The position numbers and the translations under genes were made by a program. Source: Diphasiastrum complanatum (Eukaryota > Streptophyta > Lycopodiopsida > Lycopodiales > Lycopodiaceae). Taken from it: 64,000 nucleotides of DNA. Under the pieces are notes generated by a model. The model had not been told where the DNA came from and made no database searches. It was given only the letters and a program-made list of their open reading frames with translations. The number at the start of each line of letters is the position of its first letter. Positions within the stretch are counted from its first letter, which is position 1. Below, piece after piece: positions 33,158 to 42,660 of this stretch. Location: NCBI GenBank assembly GCA_029204225.1, contig CM055110.1:32112299-32176298 (forward strand). Direction: 5' to 3'.

Positions 33158-33364
33158 ATGTCATCCATGGGTGGATATTTGATGGAATCAAGTGAGAGAC
33201 TCACTTCCACAAATTATTCCATTTGGAAAGTGAGAATGGAATCGCTCCTAGTGATCCATCATCTATATGACATAGTTCAAGGAGTAGAGGAAGAGCCTCA
33301 AACTCCCCAAGAACAAGCCAAATACAAGAAGAGAGCAAGATTACACTTTTTAGAAGTCTTATAG
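33158..33364 (+). pseudogene. copia gag N-terminus, truncated
   Basis: Starts at ATG 33158: STNYSIWKVRMESLLVIHHL and YDIVQGVEEEP, the classic copia gag start, 580 bp after the primer site. It ends after HFLEVL, where a deletion joins it to RNase H sequence. Everything from mid gag to the end of RT is missing. Confidence 0.85.
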
Positions 33365-33954
33365 GATCCTTAATTTGGCTCACAATAAGTAGACCTGACA
33401 TAAGCTTTAGTGTTCATAAGTTGAGCCAGGATATGCAAAATCCTACCATCTATCATTGGAAAATGGCCAAGAGAGTGCTTAGATATATATCTTCAACTTT
33501 TGACTTTGGTTTATTGTATAAAAGTGAAGATCTTTCTATTATTGGTTATTCTGACTCGGCTTTTGCAAGTGATAGAGCAGATCAAAAATCTACAAGTGCC
33601 TATGTCATATATCTTGGAGGAAACTTGATATCTTGGCTTTCCAAAAAGCAAGATACTGTATCACTCTCTTCATGTGAAGCTGAGTACAAGTCACTCACTA
33701 CAACAACAAAGGAAGTGCTTTGGATCAAGAGGTTACTAGTGGAACTAAAGATAATCTTGGAAGAGGATCTACCTATGATCATGTGTGACAACATTTCAGC
33801 TCAAGCCCTTGCCACCAACCCAATATTCCATGCAAGGAGCAAGCATATCGAAGTTGCACATCACTTCGTGAGAAAGAAGCTCATTGGAGGGGAAATCAAT
33901 TTGGAGCACATCGACACATCATCTTGTATTGCTAATATGCTCACAAACCTTTGA
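33365..33954 (+). pseudogene. copia RNase H joined to gag by internal deletion
   Basis: Begins as LIWLTISRPDISFSVHKLSQ in a different frame from gag, then open from 33421: HWKMAKRVLRYISSTFDFGL, LISWLSKKQDTVSLSSCEA, EYKSLTTTTKEVLWIKRLL and HARSKHIEVAHHFV. It ends at TGA after MLTNL. It belongs to the lineage of the left-edge element and of the young element at 38.5 kb. RNase H carboxylates look kept, but without RT and integrase it cannot act alone. Confidence 0.87.
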
Positions 33955-34042
33955 GCAAAAGTTCCTTCATCAAGCATAGAGCCAATCTTGGAGTTATACC
34001 AAGATCCATGTTCAAATCAATATAGATCATTTTTAGGAGGAG

Positions 34043-34804
34043 TGTTAAAATTGGAAAAACAATCCATATTGATTTCTTGGCTTGCTACAAATGTTGTACC
34101 ATGCAAGTATGTAGCTCATAAATGCAACATGCCAAGTTTCGCCTACATAGAACTCGAGCTACATGGTTATGTAATGTCTAGATTGAAGAATACAACTTGC
34201 ATATAGTTTGTAGACATACAATTAGCAAAGTCATGCTTGTAGAAACTCGTGGCAATTCACATGCATTAATTGTAAGTGATCCATAGTGACATGCAAGGCA
34301 TGCACAAAGTGTAATGGACACATGCATGATGATTTGTACTTTGTTAGTTAGAACTAGCACACTTGTAAAAAGTTGGTAGAATTTCATGCATGGCATGTGA
34401 CAAATGTCACATAGACTCTAGATGTCACTTTAGTTGTCATTTTGGAATGGATGGATGTGGTTCTACCTCGAGCTACCTCAAACTCCATAAATATTTGTAG
34501 CTCTCCTCACAATCAATGATGAAGAACCAAAGTTTTGTATCTACAGCTCATGCTATTTTGGATCTAAACTATTTTGCTTGTTATCTCTCTAGCTTTCTCT
34601 CTCTAACTCGTGTTGAAGCTAATGCTAATACACTGAAATCTTGTACTTGTGTTCATTCTTTGATCCATTGGTATCATATTCAGTTGCTTAGCATGCTAGA
34701 TTGTGGTTAAGCCATTTCTTCTGAAATTAATCAATCTAGAATCATGTTACTGTGCCAATCACAAAGCTTAATCAAGATCAATCATACTTGTGGACATTCC
34801 CCAC
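34043..34804 (+). mobile_element. 3' LTR of the deleted copia element (right end uncertain)
   Basis: TGTTAAAATTGG follows a TTTTTAGGAGGAG polypurine tract. It is rich in CATGCA motifs like the LTR at 426 and unlike the family-E LTR on the left of this element. The right end is placed at CCCCACA by rule only. Confidence 0.55.
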
Positions 34805-34832
34805 ATGTGTGAATTCTGAAAATTTTGTCAAC

Positions 34833-34887
34833 TATGACAATCGAAAAGGTTGTTGTCGATATTTGAAAAGAAGTTGAAGCTCGAGTG
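34833..34887 (+). mobile_element. 55-bp scrap of A/B-family gag
   Basis: Matches 16377-16431 almost base for base (GAAAAGGTTGTTGTCGATAT...GAAGTTGAAGCTCGAG). It has no neighbouring family sequence on either side. Confidence 0.85.
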
Positions 34888-35899
34888 TTGTTGCTGGCAG
34901 TGTAACTGCTCCAATGGATCCAAGCAAATCCACTCTCCCCCCCAAAAAAAAAAATCTGTTGGTGGGGATGTTGTTGCTGGTGATTGTTCATGCTCAGGAT
35001 TGGATCAGCGTGTGGAACACATAGTTGAAACTCGTTGAACATGTGACTGGACTAAAGATTGAACAAATTTTAACTAAATTTGTTTCGATCTTGCTGTAGT
35101 TGACTCAAAGAATAATATGGCAATGAGGTGCAGGAATCAACTCTAACTTGTCATGGATTTCTCATAGTTTTCAAAAATTTGAAACTGCTGTACATGGTAA
35201 TCTGAATATGGATAGATGAATGAAAATGTGTTCTGGAGATGCTCTATAGAAGACTCTCATGCAGTAGCTATTCCTCATGCAAAAATCAATCACACAAAAT
35301 AGGTGAAGAGAAACAAGGAAATAAACAAACGTTACAGATAGTGAGAACTGTATAGCACTTGTTGAACAAAACTTGCATTCATCAACATTGATAATGTACC
35401 TTGATAGTTGCAATATTTCAGCTGTTTTGTAGAGTAATGTGACTTACTCTGACATGCCCTTGTCAAAACAAGACAAGGTTGGTGAACTAAATTCTATCAT
35501 CATGGATAACAGATGTTGTAAGATATAGCGTGAGATGCAGGTATGGGTAAGGTACTGTGTCCTGAGGACCTCTTTGAACAAGAGATTCAGAACCAAATCT
35601 CTAAATGGATTTCCGAATCCTAGATGTATTGTGTATTGGCACATTGGAAATATTATTTTCATGTGGAAAGACAAATAGATTGGAGTTTGTAGAAAGGGAG
35701 AAAAACTGTCAATTCCCTGTGGAGGTTGCTCGTGGTTGGACATTGTAGCAGATGACGGAATATCAGTTTCACTTTCTTTTGACAAGGACTCATTTCATAT
35801 TGTCTTTTTTCATTATGGAGCTGGTGTATTGGACGGTGATGTAGTAGAAGTTTACAAGAAACTTCTCGATTGAGCAGCAAATTTAACTGTTGGTTGCTA
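34888..35899. other. non-coding DNA, partly related to 61.9-62.3 kb
   Basis: No gene. The stretch 35085-35400 shares a series of short blocks (TGTAGTTGACTC, TCATGGAT, GGATAGATGAATGAAA) with 62015-62260, suggesting diverged copies of one gypsy LTR or UTR. A C7A11 run lies at about 34939-34957. Confidence 0.45.
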
Positions 35900-37183
35900 T
35901 GGTGCTCGTGTTGTTGTCATGAGGATCCTATTGTGATTCATAACTGACGTGATGGGCAGGTAGGATCTTAGTTGGTTGTTTTGGACAATCTTTGAAACTG
36001 TGTTTTCGGATACAATCGGGACACTCAGCATGGTACTGGGTCTTAACTGGACAATCAACCATGAAGTGGCCGGTTTCACCACAAATGTAACATCTGGTGT
36101 GCAGTGGCCCTTGTATAACGGCGTCGCCATCTTGTATGGCTAGTGGTTTTGGACTTGCTGGTGGATATTCATGGTAAGGCAAGGCATTTCCAGATTATGA
36201 TGGGTGTTCTTCATATTGTTGAACTATATGTGTTTGAATAGGTCGATATGAAGGACAAGCATCAACAGGATGCGTAGCCCGGTAGTGTGGGCACCATATT
36301 GTTTTTCATCTATAAGGTACCTGTGTAGGGTTTGACTGACCAGACATACTGCTTTGGATAGACTTCAGGGTAGTTTGAAACCCATTGGTGAGTTTCTCCA
36401 TTTGAAGTTGGTGTCGCTTATTAAGCAACGCCAGCTGTGATTTCCAAAGCTTATCTCGGGTGTCCTCAATCAGCTTCGACTCATGGATAGGAGCACGTGG
36501 TGCTTGCCTTTCCCTAGATTCGTCAATATCTGATCCTTCGACTTCTTCCTTGATGGCATCAGACATAGCTAAGTTTAGGCTCGTATATTCATCATTGAAT
36601 TTAAGCTCGCTTCTAATCCATCTTGGAAGACCAACTAAGAACCAGATGATGAGCATATGTTCAGAGGGTTGTTCTTGTACTTGACTTTTGAGACATTTGA
36701 AATGCTCAATATAGTCCTGTACTCGTTCGTCTTCTGTCATTTTGATATTACTTAGCTTGACAAAAGGGCTTTCTATCAAGCGAAATGGCTTGAAGCGTTT
36801 GATAAAGGCCTCTTCAAGAGTGACCAGTCACGTTTATCTTCACGATCAAGGTTAAAAAACCATTCTCGTGCTCAATCGATCATGGTCATCGAGAAGAGTT
36901 GAATCATGGCGTCGGGTGATGTCTCGCCATATACATCACATGCATTCTCAAAGATTTGCAAAAATCTTTGAGGGTCCGAACTACTGTCAAACTTTGGTAG
37001 ATCTAGCTTGGGTGTACGTCTTTCAAGATGAGCTCCGTGGGCAGCAGGGACTCCATTAAGGTTGGTTCTGGCCTGTGAGGGGTCAACACCATAAAAACAG
37101 GGTCGTGCACGTGAAGACTCAGCTCTATCAGGTTCTTGTCCATTGAACGGATTTGTGGATGGCTTTTGAAGTTCGGCTCTCAT
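35900..37183 (-). pseudogene. Ty3/gypsy gag relic
   Basis: Minus-strand gag in three frames. 37183-36872: RRTPKLDLPKFDSSSDPQRF and LQIFENACDVYGE, the start of a retrotransposon gag capsid. 36779-36306: SPFVKLSNIKMTEDERVQDY, IEHFKCLKSQVQEQPSEHM, WFLVGLPRWIRSELK, then a coiled-coil tail. 36182-35928: a full zinc knuckle, CYICGETGHFMVDC (36051-36092), followed by a second Cys/His-rich stretch. Breaks lie near 36800 and 36200. No protease or RT was found further down, so the element is truncated or decayed beyond recognition there. It adjoins a Thr/Glu/Val-coding minisatellite upstream, probably the leader or LTR of the same element. Confidence 0.82.
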
Positions 37184-37499
37184 TTGATAGAACCTATGAT
37201 GTCTGATCTATTCAGCTTCATGGGACCTGATCTCGTAATGGATAATCGTCTGGGATTTGAGGATCGTTTTGTTGGTCCATTGGGTACTGGGGTATGAGTT
37301 GCTGGTGTTTTTGAATTTTATAGGATTTTTGGTGTTTTTCGATTTTTTAGACTTTTTGGTGTTTTTCGATTTTTTAGAGTGTTGAAGGAAGTGAAGGTGG
37401 AGACTCAGTATAAAAAGGGCTTTCTATTGGTATGAGTTTTGTTTTTTGAAATTTTTTTGGTTTAGGGTTTTTTTTATTTTTCAAGCTCAAGGGTGTTGC
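37184..37499. other. T-rich leader DNA with 28-bp duplication
   Basis: Two tandem copies of a TTTTTGGTGTTTTTCGATTTTTTAGA-type unit (about 37325-37380). No gene. Confidence 0.55.
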
Positions 37500-37823
37500 G
37501 AAGATGGTGGTTCGGTCGAAATAACAATCAGAGGTATTAATCAAAAGTTATGGTCTGGTCGAGATGGGTGTTACTTGTTCCGGTCGAGCTTTGACCTGAT
37601 TGCTTCGGTTGAGAACTGATCAAATCCCTCCGATCAAGATTTGATCGCTGCCTTCAGCTCCGGTTGAGATTTGAGCAGGCGCTTTGGCTCCAGTTGAGAT
37701 TCGAGCAGGCACTTCGGCTCCGGTCGAGATTACTTCGGCTTCTGTCGAGATCTGAACGAACACTTCGGCTTCGGTCGAGATCTGAACGAGCACTTCGACT
37801 TCGGTCGAGATCTGGGTGGGCAC
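37500..37823 (-). repeat. TCGGTCGAGAT minisatellite, part 1 (30-bp units)
   Basis: Units of about 30 bp around CTTCGG(C)TTCGGTCGAGAT. On the minus strand 37823-37620 they form an open frame of decapeptide repeats (QISTEAEVFV, RISTGAKAPA). It is interrupted at 37823/42256 by the young copia element and continues on the far side. Confidence 0.88.
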
Positions 37824-38505
37824 TGTAAAAATTACAGCAAATAAGGATCCTAAAACACTTGAAATGATGAGGAAAACAATAGATTATGATTTCATAAGAT
37901 TAGCACTAGTTGAACCATCAAAATCCATCAAAAACATATGCTTGAACCTCACTAAATGGCCCAAATCCTTGAAGAAGGCTTCACACGTGTGAAAGTACGG
38001 CCTCCCACAGTCTGAGTACTGTACACCAGACCTACATTCAATCCTATAATCATTAGTAATCACAAGTACTCAAACAATTATGAACATAGAGAGCAATTGC
38101 ACCGTTATGAGAGAAAAAACATGAAATTGCTTGATTGATTTTGGTGAGATATCATCACCTATATATACATGATCCATCACGATTTTGGGCAGGTATGAGT
38201 AGCCCTAAACCTATCCCTAATGCTAATTTTGGTGGATCTTTCATCCCTACCAAGTTAGGGTTGGAATCTTGGAGATCCCTCAGCAATGCAAAAATTACCA
38301 AAAATAGCTCCTATTTTTTCTCCCTTGTATCTAAGCATAATTTGGACTCATTCCAAAGGTTCTAACACTTAGGTCTACTTGAGAACATCCTTATGAATGG
38401 AATACTATGCTATTTGGCACGTGTGACAAGCCACATCATGACCATCTAACTATTTACAAGTCATATGACCAAAACTAGTCAAGCTAGAATTGTGAATTTT
38501 TAACA
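37824..38505 (-). mobile_element. 3' LTR of the young copia element
   Basis: TGTAAAAATTACAGC...TTTTTAACA in plus orientation. It contains TTCACACGTGTGAA at about 37981 and a GGCACGTGTGAC near 38418. Confidence 0.95.
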
Positions 38506-38517
38506 CTCCTCCTCACT
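38506..38517 (-). promoter_or_regulatory. polypurine tract
   Basis: Minus strand AGTGAGGAGGAG directly before the 3' LTR; priming site for plus-strand DNA. Confidence 0.85.
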
Positions 38518-38519
38518 AT

Positions 38520-41393
38520 CTAGCTTGGTTCAATCATTGCTTTACTAATCACTCCAAGTGATGATCTGAACTTCATAAAAGGTGTCTTTTGAAGTGGTTT
38601 AGTAAGTAGATCAGCTACACATTCATTGCTTGGAACATGCTCCAAAGCAATCTCCTTGGCTTGCACCATTTCTCTCACAAAGTGATGGCATATCTCAATG
38701 TGCTTAGATCTTGCATGGAAGATTGGGTTAGATGCAAGGTGTTGGGCTGATATATTGTCATTGTAGATGATTGGTGCCTCCTCTGAATCCATGATCTTTA
38801 GTTCCACCAATAATCTCTTGATCCAAAGTACCTCCTTTGTAGTGGTTGTCAAAGCTTTGTACTCGGCCTCGGTTGAAGATAGAGATATAGTTTTTTGCTT
38901 TTTTGAAAGCCATGAAACCACACCTTCTCCTATGAAAGTTGAATAGGAACTTGTTGATTTCCTATCCCTCTTGTCCCCTGCAAAATCTGAATCACTAAAT
39001 GCATGAAGGTTAATCACATCTCCTCTATATAGAATCCCAAAATCCAATGTACCCGAGATGTATCTTAGAATCCTCTTAGCCTTTTTCCAATGGATATTCA
39101 ATGGCTTTTGCATGGATTGGCTCAACCTACATACACTAAAGCTAAGATCTGGTCTAGTTATAGTGATCCACATTAAGGAACCTATAAGTTGCCTAAACAA
39201 AGTGATGTCCATGAAGGATCTTTCATCATCTTCATTTGGCACTTTTACATTTCGCTCCATTGGTGTGTCAACACTTTTGCATACTTCCATCTTAAACTTC
39301 TTCAAAAGACTTTGAGCATAGTTTACTTGACTTATAAAGATAAAATCAGACCCTCTAAGTACTTCTATGCCTAAGATGAAGTGAAGACACCCTAGATCTA
39401 CCATCTTGAACTCTAAGGATAGATCTATCTTGATTTTTTCAATACCATCAACACTATTTCCACTAATGATGATGTCATCTACATAAATGAGTAAAAGTAC
39501 AATACCAACATCATCAAACTTAATGTAAAGAGTGGGATCATATTCACTTTGAACAAAAGAAAGTGAAATAAGATAGCAATGTAGTCTTGAATTCCAAGAT
39601 CTCGAGGCTTGCTTCAAGCCATAGATGCTTCTTTGGAGATGGCATACTTTGTTCTCCATTCCATGCTTGATGAACCCTTGTGGCTGCTCCATATAGATAT
39701 CCTCTTCCAAAAAACCATTCAAGAAAGCATTAGAGACATCCATTTGACATAGAATCCATCCAAAATGTGATGCAAGTGCAATGATTAGTCTTATTGTGAC
39801 CATCTTGGCCACGGGTGCAAAAGTTTCCTCATAGTCTATCCCTCTCTCTTGAGCATAACCTTTTGCAACTAATCTTGCTTTATGTTTGTTAACACTCCCA
39901 TTTGCATTCAATTTAAGCTTGAAGACCCACTTGCATCCTATTACATTCCTTTGAGGTCTCTCAACAAGCAACCAAGTTTCATTCTCAATCAAGGCATCAT
40001 ACTCATCCAACATAGCTTTATACCATTCTTTGGAGTTCAATGCATCTTCAACATTAGACGGTTCTTCAAAACTAGATAAATCATAAGAATTGGATGAGAT
40101 ACCCTCAAGTTGCTGTCCTTTGCCTTGATATGTGAGCCTTGATGGCTCCACTTTTGCCCTTGAAGATCTCCTTGGTGTGATAGGTGGGTTTGGTGCTTGC
40201 TCCTCCTCAAAACCAAGATCTTGCTCCTCGGCCATCTTCTTCTTGATTGTTGGAGCACTTGAGCCTTCTTCAAGCATATGCATATGATGTTCATCAAAGA
40301 TGACATACCTTGAAACAACAAATTTGTTCAAGGATGGGAGATAGACTTTGTAGCCCTTGCTTGAGCTTGCATATCCAAGCATGATCCCTCTTGTGGAAGA
40401 TGGATCCTCCTTGGTTCTTGTTTCCAATGGCACATGCACATAACATATACACCCAAAAACTTTCAAGTGATTAAGATTGGGTTTCTTTCCATACAACATC
40501 TCATAAGGAGTTTTGCCTTCAATTGCTTTGCAAGACACCCTATTCATCAAGTAGTTTGCACATACAAGAGACTCACCCCAAAAGGATTTGGGCAAACAAG
40601 CATCTAATCTTAAAGCCTTAGAACATTCACATAATGTTCTATTCCTTCTTTCAGCAACTCCATTTTGTTGAGGAGTGTAAGGACAAGAAGTCTCTTTCTT
40701 GATCCCTTCCTCCTCACAAAAGGCCTTGAACTCATTGGAGATGAATTCTCCACCATTGTCACTTCTAAAAATCTTGATGCTATGATTATGATGCTTTTCC
40801 ACAAACAACTTGAACTTTACAAAAGTATCAAATACTTGAGACTTGAAGGAAAGTAAGAACACCCAACAATATCTTGAGTAGTCATCAATGAAGGTTAAAA
40901 ACATGGATGAACCTCCAATAGATTTGGTGCTAGCAATGTGCACATCCGAGTGTATGAGGTCAAGAGGATGAGATGACTTTGTGATGGAGTTAGGAAACAC
41001 CTTCTTATGTACCTTGGATAAGGCACAAGCTTCACAAACCTTGTCTTCCTTCCCAATAGACCTTGGTAGGCCTAAAGCATACTCCTCCTTGATCATAGCC
41101 TCCATGGAACCCGAGTTGACATGTCCAAGTCTTTTGTGCCATAAAGTAAAGGTAGATATCTTGCTCTTCTCGGCCAACATGACAACATTAGTATTCACAA
41201 ATGCATCCAGCTTATAAAGTTTGCCAAGTCTAGTGCCCTTAGCCACTATCTTACCCTTCTTCTTGATGAAACATTCATTTGAAGCAAAGTCAACATTGAA
41301 ACCATTGTCTACCATTTGGCATGCTTGGAGCAAGCAAAACTTGCTATCTTGGTAATGTGAATTGAATTCAACTTTGCCTCTGGTTTTAGACAC
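38520..41393 (-). CDS. copia integrase-RT-RNase H polyprotein, intact, no gag/PR
   Basis: A 957-codon uninterrupted frame. Order: end of the protease region (DSKFCLLQACQMVDNGFNV), integrase head LWHKRLGHVNSGSMEAM and CEACALSK, and core with all three acidic residues (LIHSD, RSDNGGEF, NGVAERRNR). Then FGCICYVHVP, RT with LCQMDVSNAFLNGFLEEDI and LIYVDDIIISGN, SIYGLKQASRSW, and RNase H with AFSDSDFAGDKRDRKS, LSSTEAEYKAL and HARSKHIEICHHFVRE. A stop lies just upstream of the first codon, which is GTG; the first in-frame ATG is at residue 27. Without gag there is no normal start, so expression would need splicing or internal initiation. The enzymes look active, but capsid and protease would have to come from another element. 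It is a close relative of the RNase H pieces at 0 and 33.4 kb. Confidence 0.94.
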   Translation of the reverse strand: MSKTRGKVEFNSHYQDSKFCLLQACQMVDNGFNVDFASNECFIKKKGKIVAKGTRLGKLYKLDAFVNTNVVMLAEKSKISTFTLWHKRLGHVNSGSMEAMIKEEYALGLPRSIGKEDKVCEACALSKVHKKVFPNSITKSSHPLDLIHSDVHIASTKSIGGSSMFLTFIDDYSRYCWVFLLSFKSQVFDTFVKFKLFVEKHHNHSIKIFRSDNGGEFISNEFKAFCEEEGIKKETSCPYTPQQNGVAERRNRTLCECSKALRLDACLPKSFWGESLVCANYLMNRVSCKAIEGKTPYEMLYGKKPNLNHLKVFGCICYVHVPLETRTKEDPSSTRGIMLGYASSSKGYKVYLPSLNKFVVSRYVIFDEHHMHMLEEGSSAPTIKKKMAEEQDLGFEEEQAPNPPITPRRSSRAKVEPSRLTYQGKGQQLEGISSNSYDLSSFEEPSNVEDALNSKEWYKAMLDEYDALIENETWLLVERPQRNVIGCKWVFKLKLNANGSVNKHKARLVAKGYAQERGIDYEETFAPVAKMVTIRLIIALASHFGWILCQMDVSNAFLNGFLEEDIYMEQPQGFIKHGMENKVCHLQRSIYGLKQASRSWNSRLHCYLISLSFVQSEYDPTLYIKFDDVGIVLLLIYVDDIIISGNSVDGIEKIKIDLSLEFKMVDLGCLHFILGIEVLRGSDFIFISQVNYAQSLLKKFKMEVCKSVDTPMERNVKVPNEDDERSFMDITLFRQLIGSLMWITITRPDLSFSVCRLSQSMQKPLNIHWKKAKRILRYISGTLDFGILYRGDVINLHAFSDSDFAGDKRDRKSTSSYSTFIGEGVVSWLSKKQKTISLSSTEAEYKALTTTTKEVLWIKRLLVELKIMDSEEAPIIYNDNISAQHLASNPIFHARSKHIEICHHFVREMVQAKEIALEHVPSNECVADLLTKPLQKTPFMKFRSSLGVISKAMIEPS

Positions 41394-41561
41394 CTAAACA
41401 CCTGCAAATGAAGTCACACAACACCAATCTCCAATGTATTTGACTCACTTTGAGTTCTAGAATCAATACTAGATGCTAAGATCCAATCTACACAAGATTT
41501 AGATAAAAACTTGTGATCAAATTGAATGAAAACCAAGGATTTAGCTCATTTCAGCCTTTAG

Positions 41562-41573
41562 GCTCTGATACCA
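41562..41573 (-). promoter_or_regulatory. primer binding site (tRNA-iMet type)
   Basis: Minus strand TGGTATCAGAGC adjoining the 5' LTR end without a spacer. Confidence 0.95.
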
Positions 41574-42255
41574 TGTAAAAATTACAGCAAATAAGGATCC
41601 TAAAACACTTGAAATGATGAGGAAAACAATAGATTATGATTTCATAAGATTAGCACTAGTTGAACCATCAAAATCCATCAAAAACATATGCTTGAACCTC
41701 ACTAAATGGCCCAAATCCTTGAAGAAGGCTTCACACGTGTGAAAGTACGGCCTCCCACAGTCTGAGTACTGTACACCAGACCTACATTCAATCCTATAAT
41801 CATTAGTAATCACAAGTACTCAAACAATTATGAACATAGAGAGCAATTGCACCATTATGAGAGAAAAAACATGAAATTGCTTGATTGATTTTGGTGAGAT
41901 ATCATCACCTATATATACATGATCCATCATGATTTTGGGCAGGTATGAGTAGCCCTAAACCTATCCCTAATGCTAATTTTGGTGGATCTTTCATCCCTAC
42001 CAAGTTAGGGTTGGAATCTTGGAGATCCCTCAACAATGCAAAAATTACCAAAAATAGCTCCTATTTTTTCTCCCTTGTATCTAAGCATAATTTGGACTCA
42101 TTCCAAAGGTTCTAACACTTAGGTCTACTTGAGAACATCCTTATGAATGGAATACTATGCTATTTGGCACGTGTGACAAGCCACATCATGACCATCTAAC
42201 TATTTACAAGTCATATGACCAAAACTAGTCAAGCTAGAATTGTGAATTTTTAACA
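41574..42255 (-). mobile_element. 5' LTR of the young copia element
   Basis: 682 bp, the same length as its partner, with three observed differences. It carries the element promoter and the same CACACGTGTG palindrome. Confidence 0.95.
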
Positions 42256-42660
42256 GGCACTTCGGTTGAGACTTCAGCGGACACTTCGATCGAGACTTCA
42301 GCTGACGCTTCAGTCGAGATTTTAGCGAGCACTTCGGTCGAGATTTTAGGGAGCACTTCGGTCGAGATCTCAACGAACACTTCGGCTGAGATTCCAGTGA
42401 GCACTTCGGTCAAGATTTCACTGAGAGCTCCGGTTGAGATGTGAGCGTGAGCTCCGATTGAGATTTAAATTTTTTTTTTTTGTTTTGTTTTTGATGCACC
42501 TACGTTGCATCGGTCAAGATGGTAAGAGAGAGATGCTTGGTTGAGATGGAAGAGAAGGTGTTCGGTTGAGACGTGAGAAAGGGTGCTCGGTTGAGATGGA
42601 AGAGACGGTGTTCGGTTGAGACGTGAGAGAGGGTGCTCGGCTGAGATGGTAACGGAGGGA
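42256..42660 (-). repeat. TCGGTCGAGAT minisatellite, part 2 (24-bp and 60-bp units)
   Basis: TCGAGAT-type anchors at 42313, 42337, 42361, 42385, 42409, 42433 and 42457 give a strict 24-bp period (octapeptide ISTEVLxK on the minus strand). From 42490 the units change to about 60 bp (GGTGTTCGGTTGAGACGTGAG at 42547 and 42607). Confidence 0.9.

Larger units (their letters stand above)
37824..42255 (-). mobile_element. young copia element lacking gag and protease
   Basis: Complete LTR element of 4432 bp: LTRs 37824-38505 and 41574-42255 (both 682 bp), primer site 41562-41573, pol 38520-41393, polypurine tract 38506-38517, flanked by the 5-bp target duplication GGCAC (37819-37823 and 42256-42260). 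I saw three substitutions between the LTRs (38104/41854, 38180/41930, 38283/42033). It is therefore the youngest insertion in the window, yet it has no gag, zinc knuckle or protease motif; only about 170 bp separate primer site and pol. Confidence 0.95.
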
